NCBI GenBank assembly: GCA_002049455.2
Contig: KV918792.1
Span: 248,001 to 312,000 of the forward strand
Origin: Porphyra umbilicalis
Lineage: Eukaryota > Rhodophyta > Bangiophyceae > Bangiales > Bangiaceae
DNA: 64,000 bases
Direction of reading: 5' to 3'
The position numbers and the translations under genes are program-made. The notes under the pieces are model-generated. The model was given only the letters and a program-made list of their open reading frames with translations. It made no database searches and was not told the origin of the DNA. Positions within the stretch are counted from its first letter, which is position 1, and every line of letters starts with the position of its first letter. Shown here piece by piece: positions 10,366 through 22,181 of this stretch.

Positions 10366-11796
10366 TTACGCAAAGCACGCATGGGGCTGCACCAACATAT
10401 CCTCGCCCGAGATGTCCGCCCTCCCCCGGTGGGTGAGACAGTGCAGCTTGGTACGCTCGTACACCGACGTCCAGAAATGCAAAACTTGGCTATACAGTAT
10501 CGAGCGGAAAAGCATGTCTTTTGACAGCATGGAGCCGACAGGGAGCAGGTAGTCCTCAAACTCTGCGGGCAGCCAGCAGGCGCTCACGCAGAACCCCGCA
10601 GGCTTGGCCACGTCAAGCATCAGCTTGTCGTGCCGAACAGCGAACATTGGGGAGTACGACGGCAGCGAGTCCCGCGTGCTGGACAGGAGGCGCTCCATGG
10701 TGGCCACAGAAACATACACCGTGCGCCTGTCCGCGGCGTAGTCCAGCGTGACTACTGACTGTGGAACGGCCACACGAGCGCAGAGACACTGTGTGCTCGA
10801 CTGAGTGCCGTTGGGAACAAAATACGGCGTGCACTGCGCCGCAGAATACCCAGGCGACCACACGGCCTTGACGACAGCGTCGAAGCCCGCCGGCGCGACC
10901 GGGAAGCGCGGAGACAAGACAAAGAGGCGCTGCAAGTGGACGATAGATCCCTCAGGGTAGAGGGTGCCACTCGCCCCACCACCAACGGGGCACGCCCTAC
11001 GAACAGCGGCGCCCGCGCAACCGCCAGCAGCATCCCATTTACTGCCACCGGCGCCCGCCCCACCACCAGCGGCGCTAGGGCGAGGAGCAACGGCACCCGC
11101 CCGACCACTAGTGGAGCACGCCTCACCAATGGCGGCGCCCGCGCAATCGCCAGCAGCACCCGATTCACTGCCACCGGCGCCCGCCCCACCATCAGCAGCA
11201 CAAGGGCCAGCACCAGCCGCAGCAGCCCTAACATCAGCGGCGCCCGCCGCGTTACAAGCGGCACGTATGTCAGCGGACATGAGACCTGGCTCAGCGGCGG
11301 CCGCCTGAAGAGCCGAGTGGAAAACCTGATGTGCCACCGACACTGTTGCTCCAGAGGCCGCCCCAGGGAGGGACACAACTCAGGTGGCGTCCGCCGCCTG
11401 CCTGCACTCTGTCGCATGCTCATTCCGCGTGACCGCATGGTGGCAGACGATGGAAGACTTGGCGCTTGCGGTGCCGCGAGTGTCGAATTGGCTGCGGCCC
11501 GCTCTGTAGCGGCGGGCATGAATGCCAGCGGCACCACCCCGGGTGTGCCGAAGGCGGCGCACGATGCCGCGGGCCGGCATTAAGAGGGCGCCGCCTTCCG
11601 GAAGCGGCGGAACGGCGGCGGCGGTAGAGGCGGCAGCCTGCAGATGGGTTGAGGCGGGTCGTGCCCCTGTCAGATTGACACCAACGCCGAGTGGCGCCAC
11701 CGGGTCGAGCATGGTGGCCGGATGCGACACTTGGTTGGCCGAGGCGGGATCCGCCACCGCAGTGTTGACGTCTGCGTCGTGCGGCATCGGCTTCAT
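10366..11796 (-). CDS. Unknown Ala/Gly-rich protein, one in-frame TGA
   Basis: The minus-strand frame from ATG 11796 to TAA 10366 is open except for a TGA at 11380-11382. The part before the TGA is low-complexity and basic at its end. After the TGA an ATG at 11280 opens a 304-codon frame. Its first half contains two ~45-residue Ala/Gly/Cys-rich repeats. Its second half (about 10950-10366) is well mixed and globular-looking, with several Cys and hydrophobic segments, and ends in HACFA. I do not recognise a family. Either the gene starts at 11280, or the TGA lies in an unrecognised intron, or the gene is decaying. It is divergent from the Ulp1-like gene that starts 0.8 kb away on the other strand. 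Confidence 0.45.
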
Positions 11797-12593
11797 GGTC
11801 GCCGTGGTGTGCACCACAGCGGACCTTGCAGCCACCGAGCGCGTTACCGGGCGTCCTCCGTCACCGGGCGCCTTTGCGCCAGAAGTGCAGCTCAATCGCG
11901 GGTGTTCGTGGATACAAAACCAATTATGGAGGTGGGAAGGAAAACCAGACACGACCTCCAAGTGCCCGCCCGTTGACGGCAGCAGCCGATCTCAAGAAAG
12001 GGCGGCGGGAGCCCGCTGAGCGGATGCTTGTGGTGTGGGTAAAAGATTGGGCCAATGAGAGGCCATACCGGTTCAGCGGTACAGAGGTGAAATCACAGCT
12101 CGCCTGCACCTCGTCACGGAGATCGCTCTAAGAGGCGTATGTCTCACCTCGCCACAAGAACTAGTTCTGGCCCAATTTATTTGTATCGACCCCCTTTGAA
12201 CGGCCACCTGACCATGGATGACAAACTTTCAAATCCTTAACGGAGGACTTCGATAGATATGTTGATTAATCGAAGATCTCGTGCCGCACACATCGTGTTG
12301 TCATTAACAGTTGGATACACTATTATACATTTAACATGACTTCTAGATTACACTTTCCATGACACCGTTGTTTGAAGCAACAGAATTGGATACACACAAG
12401 TGAACCATACATACGCAGGTTGATTCCAAAATGTAATTGTCGTGTGTGTGCTCTGCAGGCAGAAAAAGGACTGTCTTAACGTCCTTTTTTGCGGGCCCCT
12501 CGTTCCAGCCTGCGCTCATGTGCCGCCAACGTCTCGGTTGTCGCGCCATCATTGCTGTTCACTTCTCCCACGCCCAAGCTCAAGCCCGTCACC
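11797..12593. other. Intergenic between divergent genes
   Basis: Lies between the minus-strand unknown gene and the plus-strand Ulp1-like gene. Composition turns AT-rich at about 12150-12440, as expected for a promoter region, but I see no specific element, repeat or RNA gene. Confidence 0.4.
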
Positions 12594-14038
12594 ATGCACA
12601 CTTGGAGAGGCGCGCTGCCTCGTCGTGACGTCTCGGACCCCAGTGCCTCGCAGCTGCCGGATGCGAACTGCGCTGGGCCTCCTGCTGTGGCCCAGGACGC
12701 GGTTGACGACGGCGGCGTGGCTGGAGCCTCGCAGCTGCCGGATGCGGCCAGCGCCGGATCTCCCGCTGTGGCCCAGGACGCGGTTGATGACGGCGGCGAA
12801 GTCGCCTTTGTGTACTCCCGAGGCCCCTACACTGGCATCCAGGTCTCTCGGGCGGATGTCCGGAGTTTGGACGCTGGTCAAGAGGCGCGTGATGGTGTCA
12901 TTGACGCTCTTGCTCGCTACATATGGCAAGAAGAGCTCTCGTCGAGCGACTCCCGAGGCTGTCTTGTGCTTTGTAGCGTCTTTTGTAAGCTGCTACGTGA
13001 GCGCGGGCCTGCTGGGGTGCTCGCGATGACGCAGGGTGTCAACGTGCTTGACTATTTCACGTGGGTGTTCTTTTTTTATAGGGGGAACCACTGGCAGTGT
13101 GCTGTGTTGTCTGGTGTTTTCTGCATGTAGCGAGTTATGAGGGTGGCTGCAGATGGATGTGCGCCGCATACGCGTCAGCCTGTTGCAACACTGGCATTCC
13201 TCAACTCACTTGGCGGTTGCAGGGCCGCCACGTGTTCTCTCGTGCATGACGAGATATTTAGTTAGGTTCATGCTGTGGCGCTTGAGAAGCTGGCTGTCGA
13301 GACCGATGCGCTACCGGCACAGTGGATCTCTTCTTGCCTTTCCGTCGTTTACCCATTAACGCCACAACAGGGGGCCACAGTCGCCTGTGGTATGTATGTT
13401 TTGTCCTATTTTCCTCATTTTTCAAGTGCTCTGTGGAGAACCGTTGTGCTCTACTATACTCGGGTGCGGCGGGGAGGTCTGCATGGAGGCCTGCATTCGT
13501 CCTCAAGTCCCGTGAGGAGCTTCGCGCCGTTTGTGACGCGCTGGAAGCACGCCACATTGCAGCAGCAGTTCGCAGACGGCCGCCTCGGCAGCTCAAGATC
13601 AAAATCAAGCGGACACTAGATGCGCGTCTACTAAACGCCGCCATTGTGGCGTCCCAGACAGCGAGGTCACCGCACGATGCGACTTGCTTCCCTGCGTTGG
13701 GCAAGATCCCTGAAGATGGGAGCACCTCGTTCGGCAAGACTTGTGCTGTCGCCGTCATCGCACCGTCTACACCAGTGGCGGTCGTCCAGACATCCTCGAG
13801 CATCCCTCAGCCGTCGAACCCTTCTTCAGGCGCAGCTCTCTCGTCCTTGCTTGCCTTGGCTCCTCCCGGCCTGCCCGACGGGAAGCGTGCTGCTGCATCG
13901 GCCCAGGCGCCACCCTCTGCTGCAGACGGCCAAGCCGCTGGTCGCCGGCTCCTCACACGCTCACAAGGGTTTGGTGCTGCCCCTTTTAAGAGGAAAGAAC
14001 CTACGTGGGCGAAAGAGACAAAGAGACGGCGCTTGTGA
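12594..14038 (+). CDS. Ulp1/C48-type cysteine protease (SUMO-protease-like)
   Basis: ATG at 12594 (context GTCACC) opens a frame with a 24-residue Ala/Asp-rich unit repeated twice near the N terminus. Then comes a Ulp1-like domain. The catalytic His lies in RGNHWQCAVL (about 13082-13111). VHDEIF (about 13239-13256) is placed like the catalytic Asp. LTPQQGATVACGMYVL (about 13348-13395) gives the oxyanion Gln and catalytic Cys. Downstream the sense frame shifts, and the last part ends at TGA 14038 with a basic KETKRRRL tail, a likely nuclear signal. One or more introns must lie between about 13110 and 13480. Exact junctions are unsure. TAG triplets at 13128-13130 and 13263-13265 are in the frame of the protease motifs and may be intronic. 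Family role: removal of SUMO-like modifiers. Such proteases are also carried by some DNA transposons. Confidence 0.6.
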
Positions 14039-15224
14039 AAGGAGGACGCCGCTGCGGCTGCATGGCTCTCCGCATTCAAGACATCCCCACGGCAATCTTC
14101 CAACCCGCCGCGCTCTGACGCTGTCGAGCAGGTTCGATTCCCCGTCCGAGGAGGCATTCCTCCGGGGCCCACGACGCCCGAACCATCGCTGGCTCCGTGA
14201 CGGTCACCCTTTGAAGAGTTTTCGGCGCCCTCGGCGCCGGTCCCCGTCACCCCTGGTACGTTCATGACGAAAGGACGCCGTCCTCCTTCCGGAGAATCAC
14301 TCTACTCAGACAACCACAGCAGCTCAGTCACACCAAAGGGCACGATAAAGACACAGCGAAAAACCACAGTAAGAATGGGCACAGGGTAGGCCGACTGATC
14401 AGGAAGGGCAGAACCCTGTCCCCCGCTGATCCACCAATTGTTATGGTTTCTGCCCGCAAAGCCAACGTGGCACGGCCCCGTCAGAAAACCAAGCACAGGA
14501 TGCAGAGCGACACAACGGCAAGACAAAAGCGCCTGGATCACAGAGCGCGAGGCGTACTGAAACGCCGGAGCTAGCACAAGCGAAATGCTGATGTTTTCAT
14601 TGAAGCAGGTCGATCCCAGAACTCACACTCATACACCCTCGGGGGGAGCAAAACGCGCAAACGAACACTGCCCACGAGGCGGTCGTGGCGGGTCCGGTGC
14701 CAAATAGGCCACGGTCCTGGAACAGGAGACTCCGGTGGCCTCTGTTACGGATCCAGTGAAACTCTTTCACTGGAAAGGATATCTGGCACATAGATTATTG
14801 GCTTAGCCTGGACTGGTAAGTCCCTCTCAATCCCAAGGGACGTTGCCCCAGTACTTTTCAATTCTCCAATGGAATTCCTTGGGAAATACTTTCAATGACC
14901 GGGATCTGATCTCGGTTCTGGGTCCTTCCCCGAGTGGGGAAGCTTCCGAGCGCTTGTCGGCCCCTCCAGGGGGCCCTGTTGAAGGGGGCCGGCGCCTCTT
15001 TCGTCTCTGTCAGGCCCCACCGGGAGGCTCGACCAGGAGATGCTCATTCGTTAACGCCACAGGAGAGGGTGTTAGGGATGAGGTTGGGGGCCACTCCGGG
15101 CACTCGCCCGGGGGGGCGCCACACGTCACCCCCGTCCCGAGAACGCTCCGTGGAAGCTCGCGAACGGCTCCCTCCGGCCTCGGCTGGAGCGTCGTGTCAT
15201 CTGAGTTCAGGGGGATTCCCCCAC
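14039..15224. other. No feature recognised
   Basis: Frames on both strands overlap without a clear winner. An ORF on minus at 13807-14265 is a shadow of the protease tail. No repeat end or RNA gene seen. Confidence 0.4.
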
Positions 15225-16640
15225 AGTGTGGGCGCCCGTTTGGGGCGCAAGAGAGCCGCCTTTTTGGTTGGGCTGCCCCAGGACACTGTGGGGGCCGCTT
15301 CTGGACAAGCGGCCCAAGTGCAAACCTGAGTCGGCCACCTTCGGGGAGGCCGGCTGGGTCGCAGCCCGCCCCTCTATTGGGCAGAACGGCGTATCCGCGC
15401 CATCGCCGTGGGCGCCCCTTTCGTGTGGGCGCCTGCCGGCGGCCCAAAAGAGCCACCTAGTTGGAAATTCGCCCCAAAAAAGACTGTTTGTTCTGCCTCC
15501 GGACAGGTGGCCCCGGTGCAAACCTGTATCAGCCACCTTCGGGGAGGCCGGCTGGAACGCGGCTTGTCCTTCTGCTGGGCAGGACGGCGTATCCACGACG
15601 TCGGCGTGGGCGTTCGCTTTGTGTGGGGCCCCGCTGGCGGCACAAGAGGGGCGCCTCTGTGGTCAGCCGGCCCCAGGACACTGTTTGGGCTGGCACTGGA
15701 CGGCTGGCCCCTGTGCGAACCTGAATCAGCCATATTCGAAGAGGTTGGCTGGAAACCGGCCCGTCCTGCTGCTGGGCAGGACGGCATGTCTTCGCCGTTG
15801 GCGTGGGCGCCCATTTCGTGTGAGCGCCTGCCGGCGGCCCAAAAGGGCCGCCTCTTTGGGTTTTCGGCCCCAGGAGACTGTTTGGACAATCTGTAGACAG
15901 GTGGCCCCGGAGCACATCTGATTCGGCCAGCTTTGTGAGTGTCGGCTGGATCGCGGCCCGCCCCTTTGCTCGGCAGGGCCGCGGATCCAAGTCGTTGGCG
16001 AGGGGGCCGTTTCGTGTCGGCTCTCGCCGGCTGCGCAAGAGTGCCGCCTCTTTTGTGAGACGGCCCCAGGACACTGTTTGAGCTGCCTCTGGACTGGCGG
16101 CCCCGGGGCAAACCTGAGTCGGCCGCCTTCAGGGAGGCCGGCTGGATTGCGGCCTTCCCCTCTGCTGGGCAGGGCCGCGTATCCACGTCGTCGGTGTGAA
16201 CGTCCCTTTCGTGGAAGCGCCCGCCGCCTGTGCGAGAGTGTCGCGGTTGTGGCAACCGCTGGGATGGTACTTGAACTGCACAAGGTCGTGGAGGAGCAGG
16301 CTTACCCGGGGTGGGTATTCGTAATACGACGGGATTTTGAATCCCCAACTTGGCTTGAGATCATGGATGAAATGCCTGTGGCCTAGTGGTTTAGCGCGCG
16401 AAACTACTATCTTGGAGGTCACAGGTTGGATTCCTACTCTTCGATATTCTTTTTCTCCCAATACCGCCACAGAGAGGGCTACGTCTTTTGATTGGCAGGC
16501 CTAGGACATTGTTTGAGTCGCCTCTGTGGTAAGGCGGTCCTGGTGAAAACCTTAGTCGGCCAGCTGCGGGGAGGCCGGCTAGATCGGGGCCCGACCCACT
16601 GCTGGGCAGGGCCGCGCTTTCGCACTCTCTGGTCGACCGC
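15225..16640. repeat. 195-bp tandem array, about six copies
   Basis: The landmark GAGGCCGGCTGG recurs near 15349, 15546, 15742, 15942, 16133 and 16571. The period is ~195 bp, a multiple of three, so frames stay open across copies; the longest is on minus. Copies are imperfect. The last copy is separated from the fifth by ~230 bp containing tRNA-like Pol III boxes. The open frames are not called as genes because several frames on both strands are equally open. Confidence 0.85.
16373..16452 (+). ncRNA. tRNA-like Pol III promoter, possible SINE
   Basis: TGGCCTAGTGG at about 16379-16389 is a perfect A box. GGTTGGATTCC at about 16424-16434 is a near-perfect B box at tRNA spacing. A T-run (about 16448) follows, as for Pol III termination. 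The acceptor and anticodon stems do not pair well, so this is a degenerate tRNA or the head of a tRNA-derived SINE. The ~230-bp segment (about 16238-16470) interrupts the 195-bp array with GAGAG-like bases on both sides, which supports an insertion. Confidence 0.45.
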
Positions 16641-16727
16641 AATTGAAACATTACGACCACAGCGCTGTCATATCATGTCCCGACACGAGATCAGGCCGCG
16701 TCCGGAGACAGTTGGGTCACTCCCGGT

Positions 16728-17174
16728 ATGTCAAAGCACGGTTGTCCGCCGAGGTCCCACGGCGACGACGTCGCAATGTGGGGATCTTATGAGATTGCGT
16801 TGCGTGGTGTCATTTATGGGCGCAGTCAGCAGCGCCGCTTCAGTCGGGCCCGAGCAAACGGGGCTTGCCTGGCGGCTGAAATGCTGAGGATTACCGAAGC
16901 CGCGGCAGCAGCGTCCGATGCCTTGCAAGGCCCACGGCCAGACGAAGCCCTGCCAGTGGCTCGGCCGGGCGAGGCTGGGCCTCGCCTATTCAAGCCCAAG
17001 CGGCGTGGTTCGGACGGCGGCCGATCGCGACCGAAAGATCTTCCAAGCCTCCCTGCTGCATTCGCGGAGTCTCGCGTGCAGACGGCAGCCATCGCGGCGT
17101 CTGGCAGGCACGCGGATCGCGCGCGGCCTGTTGGGCAGTCTCTACCACTGGTGTCCGAACAGGCATCGGCGTAG
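16728..17174 (+). CDS. Hypothetical protein, 148 aa
   Basis: ATG 16728 to TAG 17174. The N-terminal half is balanced in composition and probably helical. The middle is Pro/Arg/Lys-rich (KPKRRGSDGGRSRPK-like), and the tail is Ala/Ser-rich. No domain recognised. It starts ~90 bp after the end of the 195-bp array, so part of its promoter could be repeat-derived. It could be an exon of a larger gene. Confidence 0.35.
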   Translation: MSKHGCPPRSHGDDVAMWGSYEIALRGVIYGRSQQRRFSRARANGACLAAEMLRITEAAAAASDALQGPRPDEALPVARPGEAGPRLFKPKRRGSDGGRSRPKDLPSLPAAFAESRVQTAAIAASGRHADRARPVGQSLPLVSEQASA

Positions 17175-19739
17175 ACTCAACACGCTATTGGGTCAGGCCC
17201 TGCAGCACGAGCGGTTCAAACCAGGCCTCACCGTGGGTGTTTGTTGATTGAGTATACCCATGAGTATGTAGGCGTCGGCACCCGTGCCCAAAAGCTTGTA
17301 ACAGGTGGGTAACTACACCCACGTTCGGGAACGCACACAAAACAATACTCATGCGACATCCAGAAATGAGTATGTCACGTGTAAGCGGAGGCTTACAGGC
17401 CTACGAATGAAAGCGCCGCGGAGCTGCGAGCATTCTCGCAGTCTGTTCAAGCGAAGCACTCGAAACGGAGGCTCTGAATTGGCCGCATCAGAACACAGCT
17501 CCGTGCGGCACTCCGTTTGGCCAGTGAGAGATCGGATCGCTTTTGCGGCTCCCCTCGCGGGCTATCTCTAACATCAGTATGAAGAGGCACACCTTGGCCG
17601 ACACCTTGGCCGTCGGCGCCAATTACCTTACAAGGCCCAGACTGCTCTGTACCCGTCTTGCTCCGCATGAGGGAACGAAAGATGTGCTGAGGTTGCGGTA
17701 CGGTATTTCGCGTAAGCTCAAACAGTCTCAGCGCCAATTTCCATGCACAAAGAAGCGGGTGCCATGCACACTACTGATTGCTAGTCCTTGGGTGCTGCTT
17801 GTCGCCTTCGATGCCGCGGCTTGCTCGCCCGCAGGTCGCTAACCAGCAGCAGTCTCCCCTCCTCTTTTCGTTCGCGCCTCTGCAGTGGCCTCTTTCCGAA
17901 ACTGTGCGTTGTTCCTTCTTTCTTGCGTACTTTTCATTGTCTTGCCCGCCCTATAGCCTCTGTCTGCCACCCCTGGCCAGCAGCCCTGGGCACCATCTCT
18001 CCAGTCGTCGACCCCTCCACCGTTTTGCGCAACAGATGGGTTAGTTTGCCGTCGGCTTGTTCCCGGCCGAGACTTCTGTTTCGACGTCGGCATACCCCGT
18101 CCCTTCCTCACGGCGATCCACCATTCCGGAATTTCATAAAGGCTGCCTCCCCCGTTCACGTGCTGCGAGACTTTTCCTTGGACGCTGCGGCGCACGCTCG
18201 ACGCACATCCCCACTCTCTGCACTCGTTCGGTGCAACAGCCATCATTGCAGAGGGTGTTCCTACATCGACATGGTCAGGGCAACAGTGATGGGCCACATC
18301 ACGAAGGCTTGACGGTACGAGGCTGTCACCCGAGTCTGTCGCCACGACCAATCCCCGCCGTCGCCGAGCGCTTCCGATGATGTCCGAAATCAAAAAAATC
18401 GCCCCGATCAGATCTCGACAAGAAGTGGTCCCCCATTTCGCAAAGAAGCCCCGCAACACGATTATGTGTGATGAGTGAGTAACAAATACCCACATCTTTG
18501 GATATTTCATATACGAATACTCACGCTGCTTTTCCGAAAGTGCAAAAATACTCTGTCCCAAGATGTTCGGAGGGAGAATATCCACGGCCAAATTCCAAAC
18601 CCATGGTAGGGCCTGGTTCAAACTCCATTCGTGTCCGTCTCCCAAGGGGCTCGCGGCAAAACCATTGGCTGCCTCGGCGGGCTGACACTTGGAAAGCTCA
18701 CAGTGGCGCTAGCTGCGCTCGAATTCGCCGGCCCAAGCTTTCTTCCTGACGCTAGGCGCCTTGATATAATGCAGGGCTGTTCATCGGGATGTGGAAACGT
18801 GGCTGGCCTTGAGTCGACCATGTTGGGAGCTGTATGCATTCTACGAAGAGGCTGCTGCGTCGCGCAGGCAGCTCGATTTCTTCTCGAATGCATCTTGTCG
18901 CACGCCTGCGACGAAGCGCGCTGCAGGGCGCCGCGTCCCTCCTATTTACTGGTGGACTCGCCTTCTGAGCAAACAGTGCGGCTGCCACCCCGCCATTCCT
19001 GCCCACGTACGCGACACGCCTTGCGGTCATCGTCTCCGGGCCGTCGCTTGCCCCCGCTCTCAAAGTGGCAACGCGGTAACCCTCGGCCAGCGATCCCGTT
19101 CCGGAAGGTGCTGCAGACAGACACACCGACGCTGGCTCGCACAAGCCCGACGGGGGAATCATTCAGCTGCCTTGGCTCTTTTCGCAAAATGAAAAGCGCC
19201 CGGTGAAGCTTTCCCGCTGTACGTCCCAGTCATTTTGGGGCAGGGGCGCGTTTGCACAGAGGATTGTGGACGGCGTTCTCTTTTTGTTCTTCTCGAGGTC
19301 ATTCACCCCCCGATCTCGCGGCGGCTTCCGAGTGCTCTCGTCATTGACAGTTTACGATTTTACTGGCGCTGCTGCTGGAACGTCGTGGGGCGCTCGATAA
19401 GGGGGAAAGGCGATCAAGGACGGCCTGACTCAGAGCGGGGGCCTGTCATTGATGCCCGTGCGCACTGATCGTGTGTTGTGGGAAGCTGCCGGTCGGGACA
19501 TGGACATAGTTATACCGCTGTCGGTCACGGACATGAGCAGAGAGATATAATCCGCGAGGGTCTGAGAATCGTCTGAGGGAACAATCACCGTCATCGATAC
19601 ATCTGGTGTGGGAAAGGGAGATGGCGTGTGGAATGACCGCGTGCTGAATGGCCTGTTCAAGATGCTGGTCAGAACGGACGCCCAAACGTAATCAATCAAC
19701 ACGACCGAGCTCGGTCACACCGAGAACAACTTAAGGACC
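17175..19739. other. No supported gene in 2.6 kb
   Basis: Many short frames overlap on both strands. The plus-strand frame around 18640-18960 looks mildly protein-like (a GARGKTIG segment recalls but does not match a P-loop), with no start or partner exon. The 16-base motif CCACATCACGAAGGCT at 18294-18309 is shared with the hairpin at 5553-5571. Near 18607-18620, CCATGGTAGGGCCTG resembles the right end of the hAT-type MITE at 50959-51814. Confidence 0.4.
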
Positions 19740-20252
19740 ATGCTTCCGATGCGTGTCGTCGCACCGAAGCGAATCTTCGCTGACAAGACTGCTGACAAGC
19801 TCCTCGCCTTCGTGGCTGCTCTTGTTGGGGTGTCCGTTGCCACGGCTCGAGAAGCGCTGCTGAACGCGGAATCCTCGGATTGGCGGAAGGCGCACTTTCA
19901 CGCCAATTTTTGCCACCTCCTGCGACACCTTCTCGAGGCCCACTACCCCACGAATGCCGAGCTCAACGAAAAACAGCAAGCCAAAGCGATAACGAGCAAA
20001 AGGGCTACCAGGGAAAGCAGCGGTGCCGACAATGGTGGAAGCCCTTGCAGAGATCATCGCATAAGTGACCGCCGAGACAGCAATGACGATGACGAAGGAG
20101 GCCCAGGAGATCGGCGCGCAGCAAAAGGAGGTAGCAGAAGCAGCCGCTGCGGAAGATCTGGTGGCAGCAGTGGCGCGGGCGCCGAAAGCAGCCGCCCTGG
20201 CAGCGACGGTGGTAGCCGATCTGAGGGTGACGGCAGTGACGAAGGTCGTTGA
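19740..20252 (+). CDS. Hypothetical ORF, 170 aa, with disordered tail
   Basis: ATG 19740 to TGA 20252. The first ~85 residues look globular and helical (Leu/Ala/His-rich). The rest is Gly/Ser/Arg/Asp-rich and probably disordered. The tail approaches DNA related to the 390-bp array, so the C terminus may be repeat-derived. No family recognised. Chance openness in GC-rich DNA is possible. Confidence 0.3.
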   Translation: MLPMRVVAPKRIFADKTADKLLAFVAALVGVSVATAREALLNAESSDWRKAHFHANFCHLLRHLLEAHYPTNAELNEKQQAKAITSKRATRESSGADNGGSPCRDHRISDRRDSNDDDEGGPGDRRAAKGGSRSSRCGRSGGSSGAGAESSRPGSDGGSRSEGDGSDEGR

Positions 20253-20359
20253 AGTCGTGCTGGATCACCTCTTCGACGGCATGAGGCCGTCGTCGCCTGT
20301 GGAGAATCATGTCGTGGCGGCTGTGTGGCTCACGGCGGGAGATGCCGTAATGATGGGCG

Positions 20360-21101
20360 CGTGCGCGGCAATCGCCGTCGGTCTCATTGCAGTCGAAACG
20401 GTGATGGTGTGGCCAAGGTGGAGGTGTTGGCGAGAGGCGTTGTGGTGCAGGCGATGGGCGAGGTGAACAAGGTGCCGAGCTTGGCGGCGCTCGTCGTGGT
20501 TCTGGCGGTGCTCGTCGAGGACCAGATGGTGGCATAAGTGGCGGTTCGCGGAATGGCGAAGATGCTGGGGTGCGTCAGCAAGATGGAGTGGTGGGGGCTC
20601 CGCCCCGATGTGATGGTAACCGTGGCGGCCAAGGTGAAGACGCAAGCACTAGTCGTGATGGGGCTGACGGAGAGCAACTTACTCAACATCAGTACCCACG
20701 CGGTAGCGACTGATGGCGTCAGGACGAGACTGGTGGCAACGATGAGCGCTGGCGTGGCGGTCGCCGTCGGTCTGACGGTTGTCGGGATGGTTGCCGTATT
20801 GGCCCAGTCGGAGGTGCAGTTGGTGCACGTCGTGGTGCAGGCGGTTCGGGAGGTGTGCTAGATGACGAGCGTGGTGGCGGTTTTTGAGGTTCTGGCAGTG
20901 CTTGTCCAGGACCAGATGATGGCACACGTGGTGTTGCAGGTGGTGACAAGGAAGCTCGAGTTGCTCGACACGATAGATTAGTGGGAGCCTGGCCTCAGTG
21001 TGATGGTCAAAGTGGCGGAAAAGATGAGGCCGCACACGCCGGTCGTGCTGGTGCTGACGGTAAGTAACGTGGACAACATCAAGACCGACGCGGCAACGAC
21101 C
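20360..21101. repeat. 390-bp tandem array, proximal part
   Basis: About two degenerate copies of the unit found in larger numbers at 48930-53125. Shared segments include GTCGTGCTGGTGCTGACGG and CGCCGTCGGTCTGACGG. The array stops at 21101, where the copia 5' LTR begins, and it resumes in register after the copia 3' LTR at 48930. The two parts are therefore one ancestral array split by insertion. Confidence 0.75.
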
Positions 21102-21468
21102 TGTAAAGTGTACTTTCGCAGTCCTTCAGGGACAACTGGCCCTTTCGTAAGTCGTAAGTCTTCGTACTTTGGTGGTGGCACTCCAGACACTTGTTTGTAG
21201 ATTTTCCAGCGCTGACACCATCAGGTGTTCAGCTCCGAGGGACATTTGTGTGGGGAGCTGCGCTTTCAGTGTGAGGCTGTGGTCGCTTTCCGGATATGCG
21301 GGAGCTGCCCTGGGAGGCGCCGTGCCGGCCTTGCCGGCCGCGCCATTGGGGGTGCCTGGGAAAGCCCTGCGGCTGAGGTGGCCTGGGGGATATCAGACAC
21401 GCCTTGGCAGGCCTAAGAGCGCCACGCCAAGAAACATAACGCACCCACTCAACATTATCGACTACACA
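21102..21468 (+). repeat. Copia 5' LTR
   Basis: A 367-bp LTR, TGTAAAGTG...CTACACA, directly followed by the primer-binding site. Its partner is 48563-48929. Confidence 0.8.
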
Positions 21469-21482
21469 GGTTATGGGCCCAG
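21469..21482 (+). promoter_or_regulatory. Primer-binding site, half initiator tRNA-Met type
   Basis: GGTTATGGGCCCAG directly follows the LTR. It is complementary to the anticodon-stem region of initiator tRNA-Met, the primer type known for Drosophila copia, where a cleaved half-tRNA is used. This fixes the LTR end and the family. Confidence 0.75.
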
Positions 21483-22181
21483 TGTCGCTGGTGGTGATTG
21501 TCGTCTTCCGCTCTGTCATTTGCGAGATGGCGCTCGTTGGGCTGCAGTGTGTTCCGGCGTCGTTCGGGCGGGCTCAGCCTCTCACGTCGTCAGTGTCGCG
21601 CCTCGGGGCAAGGTTGTCATCGTCATGTTGTAGTACAGTCGCTACGGTGGCCCTCACGTCGCGCAGCTGGACGACGAGTACAATGTCTGGGCCGTGTATT
21701 GCCGTGCACAGCTTGTCAGGGAGAAGGTCTGGTCGGCGGTATTGCTGATCTCCCAATTTTGTGCTCATCACACGGAAACGGGACTGCTTGTGTTTCGCAC
21801 CTAATAAATCTTATGTGAATCATTCTTGAATAGTAAGCGACTTCGTTGCAGGACTGACAATCGTTTCTATCCTGAATGCGACACGCGTCCTCATCCAGAC
21901 GATACAATTGCTGCCATTGTACCCTCTGGCGGTCCAGCTGGCGTGCCACCTGCCTCTTAACAGGCAAAATTGCCAGAAAGCCGACGAGCGTGCCGCCTGA
22001 CAGCCACCCAGGCCACAAAAGGGGGTACTGCCGTCTTCATGAGGGTGTCGCTGTCGTCGACATCACCGTAGTCCTCACCAGCACCGTCGCCGTCTCGCAC
22101 ACTGTCGGTGTCGACCTACTACCAGTGTGATTCCGGTCGTCTCGTCCTGCGTGACAGAAGCAGCGCGCCTCAGCCGGCACC

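Noticed and set aside
15374-16348. 324-codon minus-strand ORF as a 65-residue repeat protein
   Set aside because: It is created by the 195-bp period of the tandem array. Plus-strand frames are similarly open.
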